Source: Clostridiales bacterium | GTDB taxonomy: Bacteria; Bacillota; Clostridia; Christensenellales; Borkfalkiaceae | DNA length: 48,989 nucleotides | Direction: 5' to 3' | Assembly: GCA_023667345.1 (NCBI GenBank) | Contig: JAMPAF010000014.1 | Coordinates: forward strand, 1 to 48,989 | Part shown: positions 24,073 through 33,130 of the stretch, one piece after another | Numbering within the stretch: the stretch's first letter is position 1 | Layout: every line of letters begins with the position of its first letter | Made by a program: the position numbers and the translations under genes | Notes under the pieces: model-generated | Database searches by the model: none | What the model was told of the DNA's origin: nothing | The model's input: the letters and a program-made list of their open reading frames with translations, nothing else

Positions 24073-27000
24073 ATGGAAGCAACAATTTCGGAACAGACAA
24101 TTACTGCGGACGATTACAAGCCCGCAATCAAAGAACTGGCGCTCACGCACAACGTGAGCGGCTATCTGTATCTTCGCAACGGCGATATGGCGGTTGCGTT
24201 CGATTCGTTAGACGGCACGGACTTCGTTTTGCCGTTGACCGTGGCGCACGTATACAGGCAAAGCTTTACCGAGACAGCCTATGGGCAAAACTGGCAGCTG
24301 AACATCAACCGAACACTGAAACTCAACGCCGACGACACCGAAAAGAATACAAGGTACGTATACACGGACGAGCTTGGCGATACACACCTTTTCACCGAGG
24401 AATACTTTTACGTTGAGGGGAGTACAAAAAAGCAAATCGACGACAAATCTCAGATAAAAATCGAAGCAAGCGGTGCGCTTACGTACAACGGCAGGCAAGT
24501 ATATAAAAAGCAGTATTGCAAGGGCTACACGCTCATACCCGAGATAAACGACTTTAAAGGCTGTGAACTTATAGAACAGCGCATAGATGAGCGCATAGCA
24601 ATAGAAGAGTATTTATTACAAACCGAACCCGAATTAAAGGGCTACGTAAGGGTGTATGCGTCGAGCGGCGAGCTAAGCGCAAACAACGTGGACTTTACGG
24701 TTGAGGGCAACTTCACCCAAGAGAGCTACGAAGCGTTTTTAAGCGGCATAACGCCTGCCTCGGACGAAATTATAATCAAGGCAACCGACCTTTTAATGTG
24801 GTCCGATAAAAGCAGACAAGTTTTAACCGCCGCCGCGCGGCAAAATCTCGAAAGCGTAAAATACGCGAGCGCAAAGTATTTCCAAAAGAAGGCGGAGCTT
24901 GAAACATTGCTTATGAACACGCCCGTAAACTACCTCAGAGACGGCGACGGAATAATCAACGGCTTCAACGCGAACGGCAACCTCGTGTGCGTAATCGACG
25001 GCTACGGAAACTACGTAACCGTAGAATACGGCGTAAACGGTCAGATTGCCGCAATATACGATAGCAACGGCAGTGCGGCGGAGTTCGCCTATGAAGACGG
25101 TTTACTTAAAACCATTACGGACAAGCTCGGAAGAAAAATTTGGTTCAGTTACAGCCAAGGACAGCTTAAAACGGTGAGTTTCGCGGACGATTCCACAATA
25201 AGTTTCTCGTACGGGTCTTACGGGATAACGGGGATAAGCACAAGCGAATGCCGCTACGCGAACATATCGTACAGCGGCGGCAAAGCGAGCACGGTGACGA
25301 GAGGTTCGTCGTCGCCGAGAAACGGTACGATAGATACGACGAATATCAGTTATACGACGAACGGAATGACGCTTTCGCAGACTTGCAGTTCGGAAAGTTA
25401 CACATTCAGAACGGACGGCAGAGTAGCAACGCATGCAACCGAGGACGAAACAAAAAGACGTGTAATGACCTCGTATACGTACAGCGATTACTCGAACGGC
25501 TACTCGGTAAAAACGACTACAAGCGACAACGCGGGCGGCAAATACGCAGCGGTAACGAGAAGTTACGACAAGGCGGATAAAATAACGGGCGAGCAAACCG
25601 ACAGGCACAAAATAAGCGATGATACGTATATGAGCAGTTCGGTAAGCTACAGTTACGACAATAACGACCGCCTCACCGTAAAGCGCACTATCGAAAGTTA
25701 TGAAATCGACTCCGACCCTGACAACACTGAGACCGTAAAGCATGAATACGTAGAAAAATATAAGTACGACGCGAACGGGAATTTAACGCTCACCGAAAGC
25801 TATGTGGAGGGCGAAGAAAAAACTTCGGGGAAAAATTTTGAAGAAAGGGTTTACAACGCCGACGGAAATGTGGTAAAATGTATTCGCTGGAACAGTTTGG
25901 ACAGTTCTTCGAAGTTCTACGAAGAGTACGAGTGCGAAAAAGACGGCAGGGTCAAGTACGAAAAGGACGAGACGGGCGCATACGCGGCAATGTACGAGTA
26001 TGCGGACGGCAGAAGAACGGTAAACGGCATAACGTACGCGGACGGCGGCAAAATCGGCTATGGCAGGAACCCGTACAACGGCAAAGTGACCTCGGTAACG
26101 CAGAGCACGGCGGACGGCGAGGCGAACGTAAACGAGATAACGTATAACTACGGAATGCCCACTCAGGTTACGAGCGGGAATACGACCCTCGGCTATGCGT
26201 ATGACCACAAGGGCAGAAAGAGCTCGGTAACAGTAAACGGCGCAACGCAGTGGACGTGCAGTTATAACGATACATACAGCTATGATTCCGATGACGACGA
26301 ATATCATTATTCGGACAGCACGCAGAAGATATACACGGGCAGTGGCGACGTAAACATAGTAACGACAAAGTACGGAACAACCGGATATGACGGAATAGTG
26401 CAGGTATCGGATTCCGTAGCGATAAACGGCAAGTTTGTGTACGGAAGCGAATACAACAGCAAGGGGCTTGAAAAGCGCAAGATATACTATACCGAAGATA
26501 ACGCCGCAAGATATGTGGCGTACACGTATAACGAATACGACCTATTAACGCGCGCGCAGACAACCAACCAGGCAAACGGCGGCACGGTAATAAGCACGGA
26601 AAGTTACGGCTACGACGATTACGGCAAGTTGAGTTCCAAAACGATAACGGGCGCGGTAACGCAGACGTATTATTATTCGTATAAAAATACCGCTTCGCAC
26701 GAGCTATCTTACGTATCGTTCGGCGGGTACAATTTTATACCTTTAAGCGACGTAAACGGGAGAAACACGGGAAGAGAAGTACGGCTGTACGGCGACAGAA
26801 TTGCGGGCGAGTACATAACATACCGCAAGGTTGGCGACCACGCAACGAATATGCCCGCAACGGTATGGTATGCAAGCGGCGACAAGATAGCGGACAGTAT
26901 AAGATATAAATACGATTCGCGCGGGAATATAAGCGAGATAATAAAGAACGGCAAATCGTCAGTAAAGTACACGTACGACTTGTTAAACCGCCTTGTAAAA

Positions 27001-28218
27001 GAGGAAAATACAGAGCTCGGCAAAACGGTTGAGTTTGAATACGATACGAACGGCAATATACAGCGCAAGACGGAAAGCGGAAGTGCGAAAGAATACGAGT
27101 ACGACGGGGACAAGCTTGTAAGCTATAACGGTAAGACTTGCGTATATAATAATATAGGCAATCCCACAACTTATAAGGGCACGGCGCTTACCTGGCAGAA
27201 CGGCAACAGGCTTACAAAGTACGGCAGCACAACGCTTGCATATGATAGCCTTGGTAGAAGAACGAAGAGCGGCAGTATTACGTTCACGTACGATAACGAC
27301 GGAAGGTTGCTGAAAGATAATTTGTATGAGTTTATCTACGACGCGAGCGGATTGGCGGGCTTTAAATACAGTAATGCGTTGTATTTTTACCGTAAGGACG
27401 TGCAAGGTAATGTAATTGCAATACTCGACGCAAGCGGCACGGTAAAAGCAACTTACGCCTACGACGCCTGGGGCAATTTCAAGGTATATGATGCAAACGG
27501 TAATGTAAATAATGAAACAGCGTTTATTGGCAATGTAAATCCGTTCAGATACCGCGGATATTACTACGACAGAAATATAAAGCTTTACTATTTGCAAACG
27601 CGCTACTATGACCCCGAAACAGGTCGTTTCATAAGTCAAGACAGCGTAGAATATGCAGACCCTGAGACAATTAACGGCTTAAATCTGTATGCATACTGCG
27701 GCAACAACCCCGTTATGAACATTGACCCGACGGGGAATGCATTTATTACATTTTTACTAATTCTTGCCGGAATTTTATTAGCCGGTGTAATAAACGGCGT
27801 TGGGGCTGTTATTAACGCTACCGAAGATGAGAATAAATGGGGTGCATTTTTAGGCGGTTTTGTGAATGGAGTAATTAGTGGTGTAGGTATTGCTGCAGGG
27901 ATTGCGACAGGCGGTGTGTTAGGTGCGGTTATTGCGGTTAGTGCTGGTGTATTGGGAGGTTTTTTTGGTGATGTAATAAGCCAAAAAATCTCATACGGTA
28001 CAGTGGAGTTTGCACAATCTACATATGTTGGTGTTGTAAACGGGCTATTTAATCTTGCAACATTTATAGGCTTCAAAAATTTAGGTGTTTTTAATGAAGC
28101 AACGTGGTTGAAAAGATTCACTTCGACATTATCCTCTTCAATGATTACATCTGCAATATCGATATATTTAATAACGCTTCCAATTCCTTATTTTAAAAGA
28201 AGAAGATTGCTTGAATAA
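24073..28218 (+). CDS. RHS/YD-repeat polymorphic toxin with a hydrophobic C-terminal module
   Basis: 1381 aa from ATG 24073 (AGGAG 7 nt upstream). An N-terminal region of about 280 residues has no signal peptide. YD repeats follow from about residue 290 (YGNYVTVEYGVNGQIAAIYD onward), closing with the RHS core signature NPFRYRGYYYDRNIKLYYLQ, FISQDSVEYADPETINGLNL and CGNNPVMNIDPTGN (to about residue 1222). The remaining 159 residues are a variable tip with Gly/Ala-rich membrane-like segments (FLLILAGILLAGVINGVGAV, GVGIAAGIATGGVLGAVIAV), suggesting a pore or membrane-acting effector. RHS shells encase and deliver toxins between cells; the export route here is unknown. A small membrane gene 14 nt downstream is the likely immunity partner. 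Its 3' third is duplicated in the next cassette. Confidence 0.9.
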   Translation: MEATISEQTITADDYKPAIKELALTHNVSGYLYLRNGDMAVAFDSLDGTDFVLPLTVAHVYRQSFTETAYGQNWQLNINRTLKLNADDTEKNTRYVYTDELGDTHLFTEEYFYVEGSTKKQIDDKSQIKIEASGALTYNGRQVYKKQYCKGYTLIPEINDFKGCELIEQRIDERIAIEEYLLQTEPELKGYVRVYASSGELSANNVDFTVEGNFTQESYEAFLSGITPASDEIIIKATDLLMWSDKSRQVLTAAARQNLESVKYASAKYFQKKAELETLLMNTPVNYLRDGDGIINGFNANGNLVCVIDGYGNYVTVEYGVNGQIAAIYDSNGSAAEFAYEDGLLKTITDKLGRKIWFSYSQGQLKTVSFADDSTISFSYGSYGITGISTSECRYANISYSGGKASTVTRGSSSPRNGTIDTTNISYTTNGMTLSQTCSSESYTFRTDGRVATHATEDETKRRVMTSYTYSDYSNGYSVKTTTSDNAGGKYAAVTRSYDKADKITGEQTDRHKISDDTYMSSSVSYSYDNNDRLTVKRTIESYEIDSDPDNTETVKHEYVEKYKYDANGNLTLTESYVEGEEKTSGKNFEERVYNADGNVVKCIRWNSLDSSSKFYEEYECEKDGRVKYEKDETGAYAAMYEYADGRRTVNGITYADGGKIGYGRNPYNGKVTSVTQSTADGEANVNEITYNYGMPTQVTSGNTTLGYAYDHKGRKSSVTVNGATQWTCSYNDTYSYDSDDDEYHYSDSTQKIYTGSGDVNIVTTKYGTTGYDGIVQVSDSVAINGKFVYGSEYNSKGLEKRKIYYTEDNAARYVAYTYNEYDLLTRAQTTNQANGGTVISTESYGYDDYGKLSSKTITGAVTQTYYYSYKNTASHELSYVSFGGYNFIPLSDVNGRNTGREVRLYGDRIAGEYITYRKVGDHATNMPATVWYASGDKIADSIRYKYDSRGNISEIIKNGKSSVKYTYDLLNRLVKEENTELGKTVEFEYDTNGNIQRKTESGSAKEYEYDGDKLVSYNGKTCVYNNIGNPTTYKGTALTWQNGNRLTKYGSTTLAYDSLGRRTKSGSITFTYDNDGRLLKDNLYEFIYDASGLAGFKYSNALYFYRKDVQGNVIAILDASGTVKATYAYDAWGNFKVYDANGNVNNETAFIGNVNPFRYRGYYYDRNIKLYYLQTRYYDPETGRFISQDSVEYADPETINGLNLYAYCGNNPVMNIDPTGNAFITFLLILAGILLAGVINGVGAVINATEDENKWGAFLGGFVNGVISGVGIAAGIATGGVLGAVIAVSAGVLGGFFGDVISQKISYGTVEFAQSTYVGVVNGLFNLATFIGFKNLGVFNEATWLKRFTSTLSSSMITSAISIYLITLPIPYFKRRRLLE

Positions 28219-28232
28219 AAGGAGGTAAAATT

Positions 28233-28682
28233 ATGAGAAAATTTTTTGTTAATCTACCTTTGGCGATATTTACAATTCTATTCTTTACTTTATGTTTAGC
28301 GCTTACGTTTTATATTACAATTACAAACGTAACAGATACTCAGATACATTTGGTGACGGTAGTACTTACTGTAATGACTATTTTGACATTAGCTATAGAT
28401 TTATTTATGGGTTTTGTTATGTGCGCTAGAATAAGCATAAATGAAAATGGCGTCGAAAAATATCTGTTTGGAAAAAAAATAAAAGAGTTTACTTGGGAAA
28501 GTATTTGTGATATTAAAGGGATAAACAATGGCGCGTATTGGATAGTGTTTTGCAATAGACCGGTTTCTGATGAAGAACTAGCGTTTTGCAACAGAAAAAA
28601 ATTTACTATACCAATTTGTAAAAGTAAAGAGGTTATAGATTCAATATATAAGTATTGTCCTAAATTAAAAGTAGTGGCATAA
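28233..28682 (+). CDS. Two-TM protein, candidate immunity to the first RHS tip
   Basis: A 149-aa protein 14 nt after the RHS stop, with GGAGG before the ATG. Two membrane spans (LAIFTILFFTLCLALTFYIT and VVLTVMTILTLAIDLFMGFV) are followed by a cytoplasmic segment ISINENGVEKYLFGKKIKEFTWESI that resembles a bacterial PH-like beta fold. Membrane immunity proteins usually pair with membrane-acting toxins, which fits the hydrophobic RHS tip. No immunity family is recognised, so the role is inferred from position only. A terminator follows. Confidence 0.6.
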   Translation: MRKFFVNLPLAIFTILFFTLCLALTFYITITNVTDTQIHLVTVVLTVMTILTLAIDLFMGFVMCARISINENGVEKYLFGKKIKEFTWESICDIKGINNGAYWIVFCNRPVSDEELAFCNRKKFTIPICKSKEVIDSIYKYCPKLKVVA

Positions 28683-28689
28683 AAAGATT

Positions 28690-28720
28690 AAAGAGCGGGT
28701 GTTTCTACCCGCTCTTTTCC
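28690..28720 (+). terminator. Terminator after the first immunity gene
   Basis: AAGAGCGGGT / ACCCGCTCTT (28691-28700 with 28707-28716) followed by TTCC. Nearly the same hairpin follows the second immunity gene at 30765. Confidence 0.75.
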
Positions 28721-28724
28721 ATAC

Positions 28725-28753
28725 TTGACAATTGTTGATATAAGTAGTAAAAT
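28725..28753 (+). promoter_or_regulatory. Promoter at the head of the orphan RHS cassette
   Basis: TTGACA (28725-28730), a 17-nt spacer and TAAAAT (28748-28753), only 8 nt after the preceding hairpin stem. An equivalent TTGACA-17-TAAAAT stands before the third cassette. Confidence 0.7.
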
Positions 28754-28757
28754 ATAT

Positions 28758-30512
28758 TTGCAACTTATAGATATACACGGCTACGACGATTACGGCAAGT
28801 TAAGTTCCAAAACGATAACGGGCGCGGTAACGCAGACGTATTACTATTCGTATAAAAATACCGCCTCGCACGAGCTATCTTACGTATCGTTCGGCGGGTA
28901 CAATTTTATACCTTTAAGCGACGTAAACGGGAGAAACACGGGAAGAGAAGTACGGCTGTACGGCGACAGAATTGCGGGCGAGTACATAACATACCGCAAG
29001 GTTGGCGACCACGCAACGAATATGCCCGCAACGGTATGGTATGCAAGCGGCGACAAGATAGCGGACAGTATAAGATATAAATACGATTCGCGCGGGAATA
29101 TAAGCGAGATAATAAAGAACGGCAAATCGTCAGTAAAGTACACGTACGACTTGTTAAACCGCCTTGTAAAAGAGGAAAATACAGAGCTCGGCAAAACGGT
29201 TGAGTTTGAATACGATACGAACGGCAATATACAGCGCAAGACGGAAAGCGGAAGTGCGAAAGAATACGAGTACGACGGGGACAAGCTTGTAAGCTATAAC
29301 GGTAAGACTTGCGTATATAATAATATAGGCAATCCCACAACATACAAGGGGACTGCGCTTACCTGGCAATACGGCAACAGGCTTACAAAGTACGGTAGCA
29401 CAACGCTTGCATATGATAGTTTGGGTAGATTGACTAAACGCGGCAGTATATCCTTAACTTACGACAACGACGGAAAAGTTATTAAGCAGTCCGATGGTTT
29501 GGAATTTATCTACGACGCGAGCGGTATAGCGGGCATAAGATATAATAATAAGATATATTTTTACCGCAAAGACGCACAAGGCAATATAATTGCAATTCTC
29601 GACACAAGCGGCAAAGTGATAGCAAAATATGAATATGACGCATGGGGAAATGGCAAATCATATTGCTTAAATTTTGTAAATAGCGAGGAAGTATTTCAGA
29701 CGGAAGATTCGTCGGTTTCGATGAATACAAACTACGCGGTAAACAAAACGCTAAGTTTAAACAATCCGTTCCGTTATCGTGGATATTACTTTGTAAAAGA
29801 GATTAGTCTTTACTATTTGCAAACAAGGTATTACGACCCCGAAGTCGGCAGATTTATCTCGCAAGACAGCGTAGAATATGCCGACCCTGAAACAATTAAC
29901 GGACTGAACTTATACGCATACTGTGGCAATAATCCGACTAATTATTTAGACCCTTCTGGTAATGCGAAATGGTGGCAGTGGTTGCTATTTGGAATTGGTG
30001 CGGCTTTGGTAGTTGCTGCGGCAGTTGTTTTAACGGTTGCGTCTGGTGGTGCCGCGACAGGTTTGATTGGTGCAATAGCCATAGGTGCAGCAAAAGGTGC
30101 ATTAATAGGTGCGGCAGTAGGCTCTGTTGTTGGTATAGCAGGTGGTGCTATTTATGCAGGCGTGACCGATGCCGATATGGGGCAAAGTATCCTTTCAGGG
30201 TTCTTAATGGGCTTTGGTATAGGCGCTGTTGTAGGTGCGGTTGTTGGCGGTGCTGCTGGATATATTTCATATACTCCTAATAAAATAACAGGTTTTACAC
30301 AGCACGGTTTAAATCAGGTTATTCAAAGAAATGGGCATGGTGTAAGCAATAGAGCTATTTTAGATACTGTAAAAGCACCTCAAAAAATTGTTAAACAAGG
30401 TTTTTTTAAGTCTACATATAAGTTTGTAAGCGAAAAGGCTGTTGTGGTTTTAAATAAAACTGGGAAATTAGTTACTGCATGGGTAAAGAAAAGCTTATGG
30501 TGGAGGTTTTAG
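28758..30512 (+). CDS. Orphan RHS C-terminal cassette with a nuclease-like toxin tip
   Basis: The frame is open for about 590 codons, but no ATG with RBS exists near its head; 28758 is merely an in-frame TTG. From 28779 it repeats the 3' third of the full RHS gene (26608-27252) almost base for base, then diverges within the core. It keeps FRYRGYYF..SQDSVEYADPETINGLNLYA and carries a new tip after DPSGN. The tip has a Gly/Ala-rich linker (GAALVVAAAVVLTVASGGAA) and then TGFTQHGLNQVIQRNGHGV, KFVSEKAVVVLNKTGKLVTA. This H..NQ..R plus terminal strands pattern suggests a BECR-fold (RelE/DUF4258-like) RNase. It is probably a silent reservoir that replaces the resident tip by recombination. Confidence 0.75.
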   Translation: MQLIDIHGYDDYGKLSSKTITGAVTQTYYYSYKNTASHELSYVSFGGYNFIPLSDVNGRNTGREVRLYGDRIAGEYITYRKVGDHATNMPATVWYASGDKIADSIRYKYDSRGNISEIIKNGKSSVKYTYDLLNRLVKEENTELGKTVEFEYDTNGNIQRKTESGSAKEYEYDGDKLVSYNGKTCVYNNIGNPTTYKGTALTWQYGNRLTKYGSTTLAYDSLGRLTKRGSISLTYDNDGKVIKQSDGLEFIYDASGIAGIRYNNKIYFYRKDAQGNIIAILDTSGKVIAKYEYDAWGNGKSYCLNFVNSEEVFQTEDSSVSMNTNYAVNKTLSLNNPFRYRGYYFVKEISLYYLQTRYYDPEVGRFISQDSVEYADPETINGLNLYAYCGNNPTNYLDPSGNAKWWQWLLFGIGAALVVAAAVVLTVASGGAATGLIGAIAIGAAKGALIGAAVGSVVGIAGGAIYAGVTDADMGQSILSGFLMGFGIGAVVGAVVGGAAGYISYTPNKITGFTQHGLNQVIQRNGHGVSNRAILDTVKAPQKIVKQGFFKSTYKFVSEKAVVVLNKTGKLVTAWVKKSLWWRF

Positions 30513-30746
30513 TTGAAAAGAGAAATACTTTTAAATCACAAACAGTTAAACTTATTACTTAAAATCATAGGCTCAAAGACTATACAATATGAGGTTTTAG
30601 AGACAAAAATAATAATAGATGAATCGAATATGGAAAAACTTACTGATTTAATTTCCAACTACTATACAAAGTTTGGTATAAATCATAAGTATGAACCGAA
30701 TAAGTTAGGGGATGAAATTGAAATTTTATTGGATAAATTTATTTAA
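30513..30746 (+). CDS. Candidate immunity protein for the orphan RHS tip
   Basis: A 77-aa protein whose TTG 30513 follows the cassette stop with no gap; GGAGG about 10 nt upstream lies inside the toxin end. It is a soluble, charged, alternating helix/strand sequence (LNHKQLNLLLKIIGSKTIQY, LGDEIEILLDKF). The small soluble acidic-basic make-up suits a nuclease inhibitor. No immunity family was recognised; assignment rests on position. It may be expressed from the promoter at 28725 even if the cassette is not translated. Confidence 0.6.
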   Translation: MKREILLNHKQLNLLLKIIGSKTIQYEVLETKIIIDESNMEKLTDLISNYYTKFGINHKYEPNKLGDEIEILLDKFI

Positions 30747-30764
30747 TTAAATTAAGTAGATAAT

Positions 30765-30792
30765 AAGGGCGGGTATTTTTACCCGCTCTTTC
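30765..30792 (+). terminator. Terminator after the second immunity gene
   Basis: AAGGGCGGGT / ACCCGCTCTT (30765-30774 with 30781-30790), one G-U pair, then TCTC. It is closely related to the hairpin at 28690. Confidence 0.65.
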
Positions 30793-30798
30793 TCATGC

Positions 30799-30827
30799 TT
30801 GACAATATATAAAGTTGGTGATAAAAT
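30799..30827 (+). promoter_or_regulatory. Promoter at the head of the third RHS fragment
   Basis: TTGACA (30799-30804), a 17-nt spacer and TAAAAT (30822-30827), placed 8 nt after the preceding hairpin stem, just as at 28725. Confidence 0.65.
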
Positions 30828-30830
30828 AAA

Positions 30831-31163
30831 ATTGATAAAGATGCGCAGGGCAATATAATTGCGATACTTGACGCAAGCGGCAAAGTGATAGCAAAATATG
30901 AATATGACGCATGGGGAAATAGCAAATCATATTGCTTAAATTTTGTAAATAGCGAGGAAGTATTTCAGACGGAAGATTCGTCGGTTTCGATGAATACAAA
31001 CTACGCGGTAAACAAAACGCTAAGTTTAAACAATCCGTTCCGTTACCGTGGATATTACTTTGTAAAAGAGATTAGTCTGTATTATTTACAGACACGCTTT
31101 TATGACCCTGAGGTTGGCAGATTTATCTCACAGGACAGTGTAGAATATGCCGACCAAATATAA
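30831..31163 (+). pseudogene. Third RHS core fragment without a toxin tip
   Basis: From IDKDAQGNIIAILDASGKVI the frame repeats 29562-29890 of the second cassette (offset 1269 nt) with few changes, including FRYRGYYFVKEISLYYLQTR and FISQDSVEYAD. It then ends abruptly, QI-stop, exactly where the variable junction PETINGLNL should follow. There is no start codon with RBS and no toxin or immunity gene. It is read as a spent cassette whose tip was lost by deletion at the recombination boundary. Confidence 0.8.
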
Positions 31164-31169
31164 ACTTCA

Positions 31170-31200
31170 AGCCCGCGCGGCAAATTTTGCCGCGCGGGCT
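31170..31200 (+). terminator. Terminator-like hairpin, GCCGCGCGGC family, closing the RHS locus
   Basis: A near-perfect stem AGCCCGCGCGGCAAA / TTTGCCGCGCGGGCT (31170-31184 with 31186-31200). The U-tract is poor (GTACACG). A second, weaker hairpin with a strong T-run (CGGCAAAA / TTTTGTCG, 31245-31275) follows and may do the terminating. Confidence 0.65.
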
Positions 31201-31357
31201 GTACACGTTAAAAATATATCGGATATAAATAAAACATATATCTTTCGGCAAAAAAATTTTGTCGGAAGTTTTTTTATTGTCGCAACCGTATGGCACCTTT
31301 TAATAATAAATTGAAATTGCTATCCGGAAAGCAATTTAAAAATCGGAGGAAAATTAA

Positions 31358-32254
31358 ATGTTTAATCCCGCAGAAGAGATGTCGAGCATTGCATTCGACA
31401 AAATTTTGGGCGGAGCGCTCAACGCAGTTGTAAGCGCGCAGAACAATTCGTCGCTGACCACGGTAAATTTCATTAAAAAAGTGGGCTTCCAGAACGACGA
31501 AAACGGCAACACGGTAAGACCCGTGTATGTGGATTTTAAGTATCCCAAAGAGGTATCGGCTTACCAGCCCGCCCGCGAGGAATATTATACCGCGACGGTT
31601 GAGGACGGTGGCGCAGGGTTCGACGAGGCAACGCTCAACGGCGGCGGATATACCTTGAACGGCAACAAGGACGGTAGGTTTAAATTTACCGTGGATACCG
31701 ACGGTGCTATAGTCGCGGTGGAAATTTTAGAAGCCGCGAAGCTGGAAAACGGCAACGAGATAACGGTAAAGACGGACGACGAAGAAACGGGCAAGGACGC
31801 AAAATTCAAAATCGTCAAGCACGATAAAGTGGACGCAAAGCCCGCGGAATATCAGGAGATGACCTTGCAGGTGCCTTTGCTCACCATCGTTCCCATACCC
31901 TTTATCCGCGTCGAGTCAACCGATATTGAGATGAACGTAAAGATAAACTCTATTTACAATTCGCAGGAGTCGAGCGATACGAACGTTGACAGCGGTATGA
32001 GCGCGAGCGCGTCGGCGAGAGGCTTTTTCGCGAGCGGCAGCGTAAATATCAACGCGTCGGTTTCCCACCAGAAGAAGTCGTCGTCGTCCGAGGAAGTGAA
32101 GAAGGAATATTCGCTGAATATCAAAATTCACGCCGTGCAGGACGAGGTTCCCGTCGGTATGGGCAGAATTCTCGATATTCTCGAAGAGAGCATTGTGCCC
32201 AAGTATGCGGCGAAAGATAAAGCGGCGAAAAAAGCGGAAAATGAGCAAGGCTGA
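31358..32254 (+). CDS. DUF2589 family protein
   Basis: A 298-aa protein with RBS GGAGG before ATG. The DUF2589 pattern is visible: a helical start (MFNPAEEMSSIAFDKILGGA, LNAVVSAQNNSSLTTVNFIKK), then LQVPLLTIVPIPFIRVESTD followed by IEMNVKINSI, and the ending YSLNIKIHAVQDEVPVGMGR with LDILEESIVP. Between the N-terminal helix and the LTIVPIP motif there is an inserted beta-rich segment (about 75-160). A Ser/Ala-rich stretch (about 210-245) is low complexity. There is no signal peptide or membrane span. Function is unknown for the family. It is the first gene of a tight four-gene operon. Confidence 0.8.
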   Translation: MFNPAEEMSSIAFDKILGGALNAVVSAQNNSSLTTVNFIKKVGFQNDENGNTVRPVYVDFKYPKEVSAYQPAREEYYTATVEDGGAGFDEATLNGGGYTLNGNKDGRFKFTVDTDGAIVAVEILEAAKLENGNEITVKTDDEETGKDAKFKIVKHDKVDAKPAEYQEMTLQVPLLTIVPIPFIRVESTDIEMNVKINSIYNSQESSDTNVDSGMSASASARGFFASGSVNINASVSHQKKSSSSEEVKKEYSLNIKIHAVQDEVPVGMGRILDILEESIVPKYAAKDKAAKKAENEQG

Positions 32255-32269
32255 TAAAGGCGGTTGATT

Positions 32270-33130
32270 ATGGTTGAACTATCCACATTCATAGGACAAA
32301 TTATCTCGGATATAGCGACGGCGCGCACAAACGCCGACGCGTATGCCGCCAGCACCAGCGAGCTTTATCACGCCGACCCTTTCGTAAAAAATCTGCCCAT
32401 TCCGCACTATATTATCGAGAGCGCCGAGGTGGACGTTCCCGTCATGGTAGTGGGGATAACCAAAAGCTCAGACGAGTTTGAGGGGCAGAAGGAGGAGCTT
32501 TTCGGCGCGATTAAGACCAAACTGCCCGTATTGCTTGTGCGGAATTATAAGTATTCCTTTATAAACAGCCGCGAGGCGGAAAAGCAGAAGCAGGCGGCAG
32601 AAAGCCGCTCGCATGAAAAGCTGCGCATAGAAACAAACGGCGGCGCGGAAAAGAAGAAGGACGTTCCCGCGGTCTACAACGCCTCGTTTACCGACGAGCA
32701 GTTGGAAGAGTTTGCGGCATCGGCTAAGCAAATCACCGAAAAAATGATAGCTAATATCAAAAATTATCTGGATACGTATAACTACGACCTTGTAAAAATT
32801 CTCGATTTATCCGACGAATTTATCCGCTGTCTCGAAAGGGAAATCAAACGCGACGTGGCAACCTATAAAAAGGGAATGAGCCCGTTTGCCGACGGGGACG
32901 CCGTGGCTTCCTCGGCGAAGTACGTGGGCAATCTGATGTTTTTCGAGTTCAAGAAAATTATGCGCTCGAACGCCGCCGTGCAGGTTGATACGAACACCGT
33001 GCAGATGAACGAGTACGCGACCAAGGATTGCCTTATGCACATAAAGCTTAAAGTAAAGGAGCAGGATTTGTCTTTGATTGTGGAGGAGGGAGAGAACGGG
33101 CGCGAAAAGCGTTACCTCTCGCTGTCGTAA
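32270..33130 (+). CDS. DUF2589-like partner protein
   Basis: A 286-aa protein from ATG 32270 (AAAGGCGG upstream; an in-frame TTG lies at 32264). The opening (LSTFIGQIISDIATARTNAD, ELYHADPFVKNLPIPHYIIE, SAEVDVPVMVVG) has the helix-then-PIP-then-strand layout of DUF2589, and the end DCLMHIKLKVKEQDLSLIVE resembles its last strands. A helical, Lys/Glu-rich middle (about 95-200) separates the two halves. It is cytoplasmic by sequence. The pair of related but unequal proteins suggests a hetero-oligomer. It is followed without any gap by the third gene. Confidence 0.6.
   Translation: MVELSTFIGQIISDIATARTNADAYAASTSELYHADPFVKNLPIPHYIIESAEVDVPVMVVGITKSSDEFEGQKEELFGAIKTKLPVLLVRNYKYSFINSREAEKQKQAAESRSHEKLRIETNGGAEKKKDVPAVYNASFTDEQLEEFAASAKQITEKMIANIKNYLDTYNYDLVKILDLSDEFIRCLEREIKRDVATYKKGMSPFADGDAVASSAKYVGNLMFFEFKKIMRSNAAVQVDTNTVQMNEYATKDCLMHIKLKVKEQDLSLIVEEGENGREKRYLSLS

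Noticed and set aside
28725-28760. TTG 28725 as a start codon of the orphan RHS cassette
   Set aside because: This TTG is the -35 box of a near-consensus promoter, lies before the transcription start, and has no RBS.
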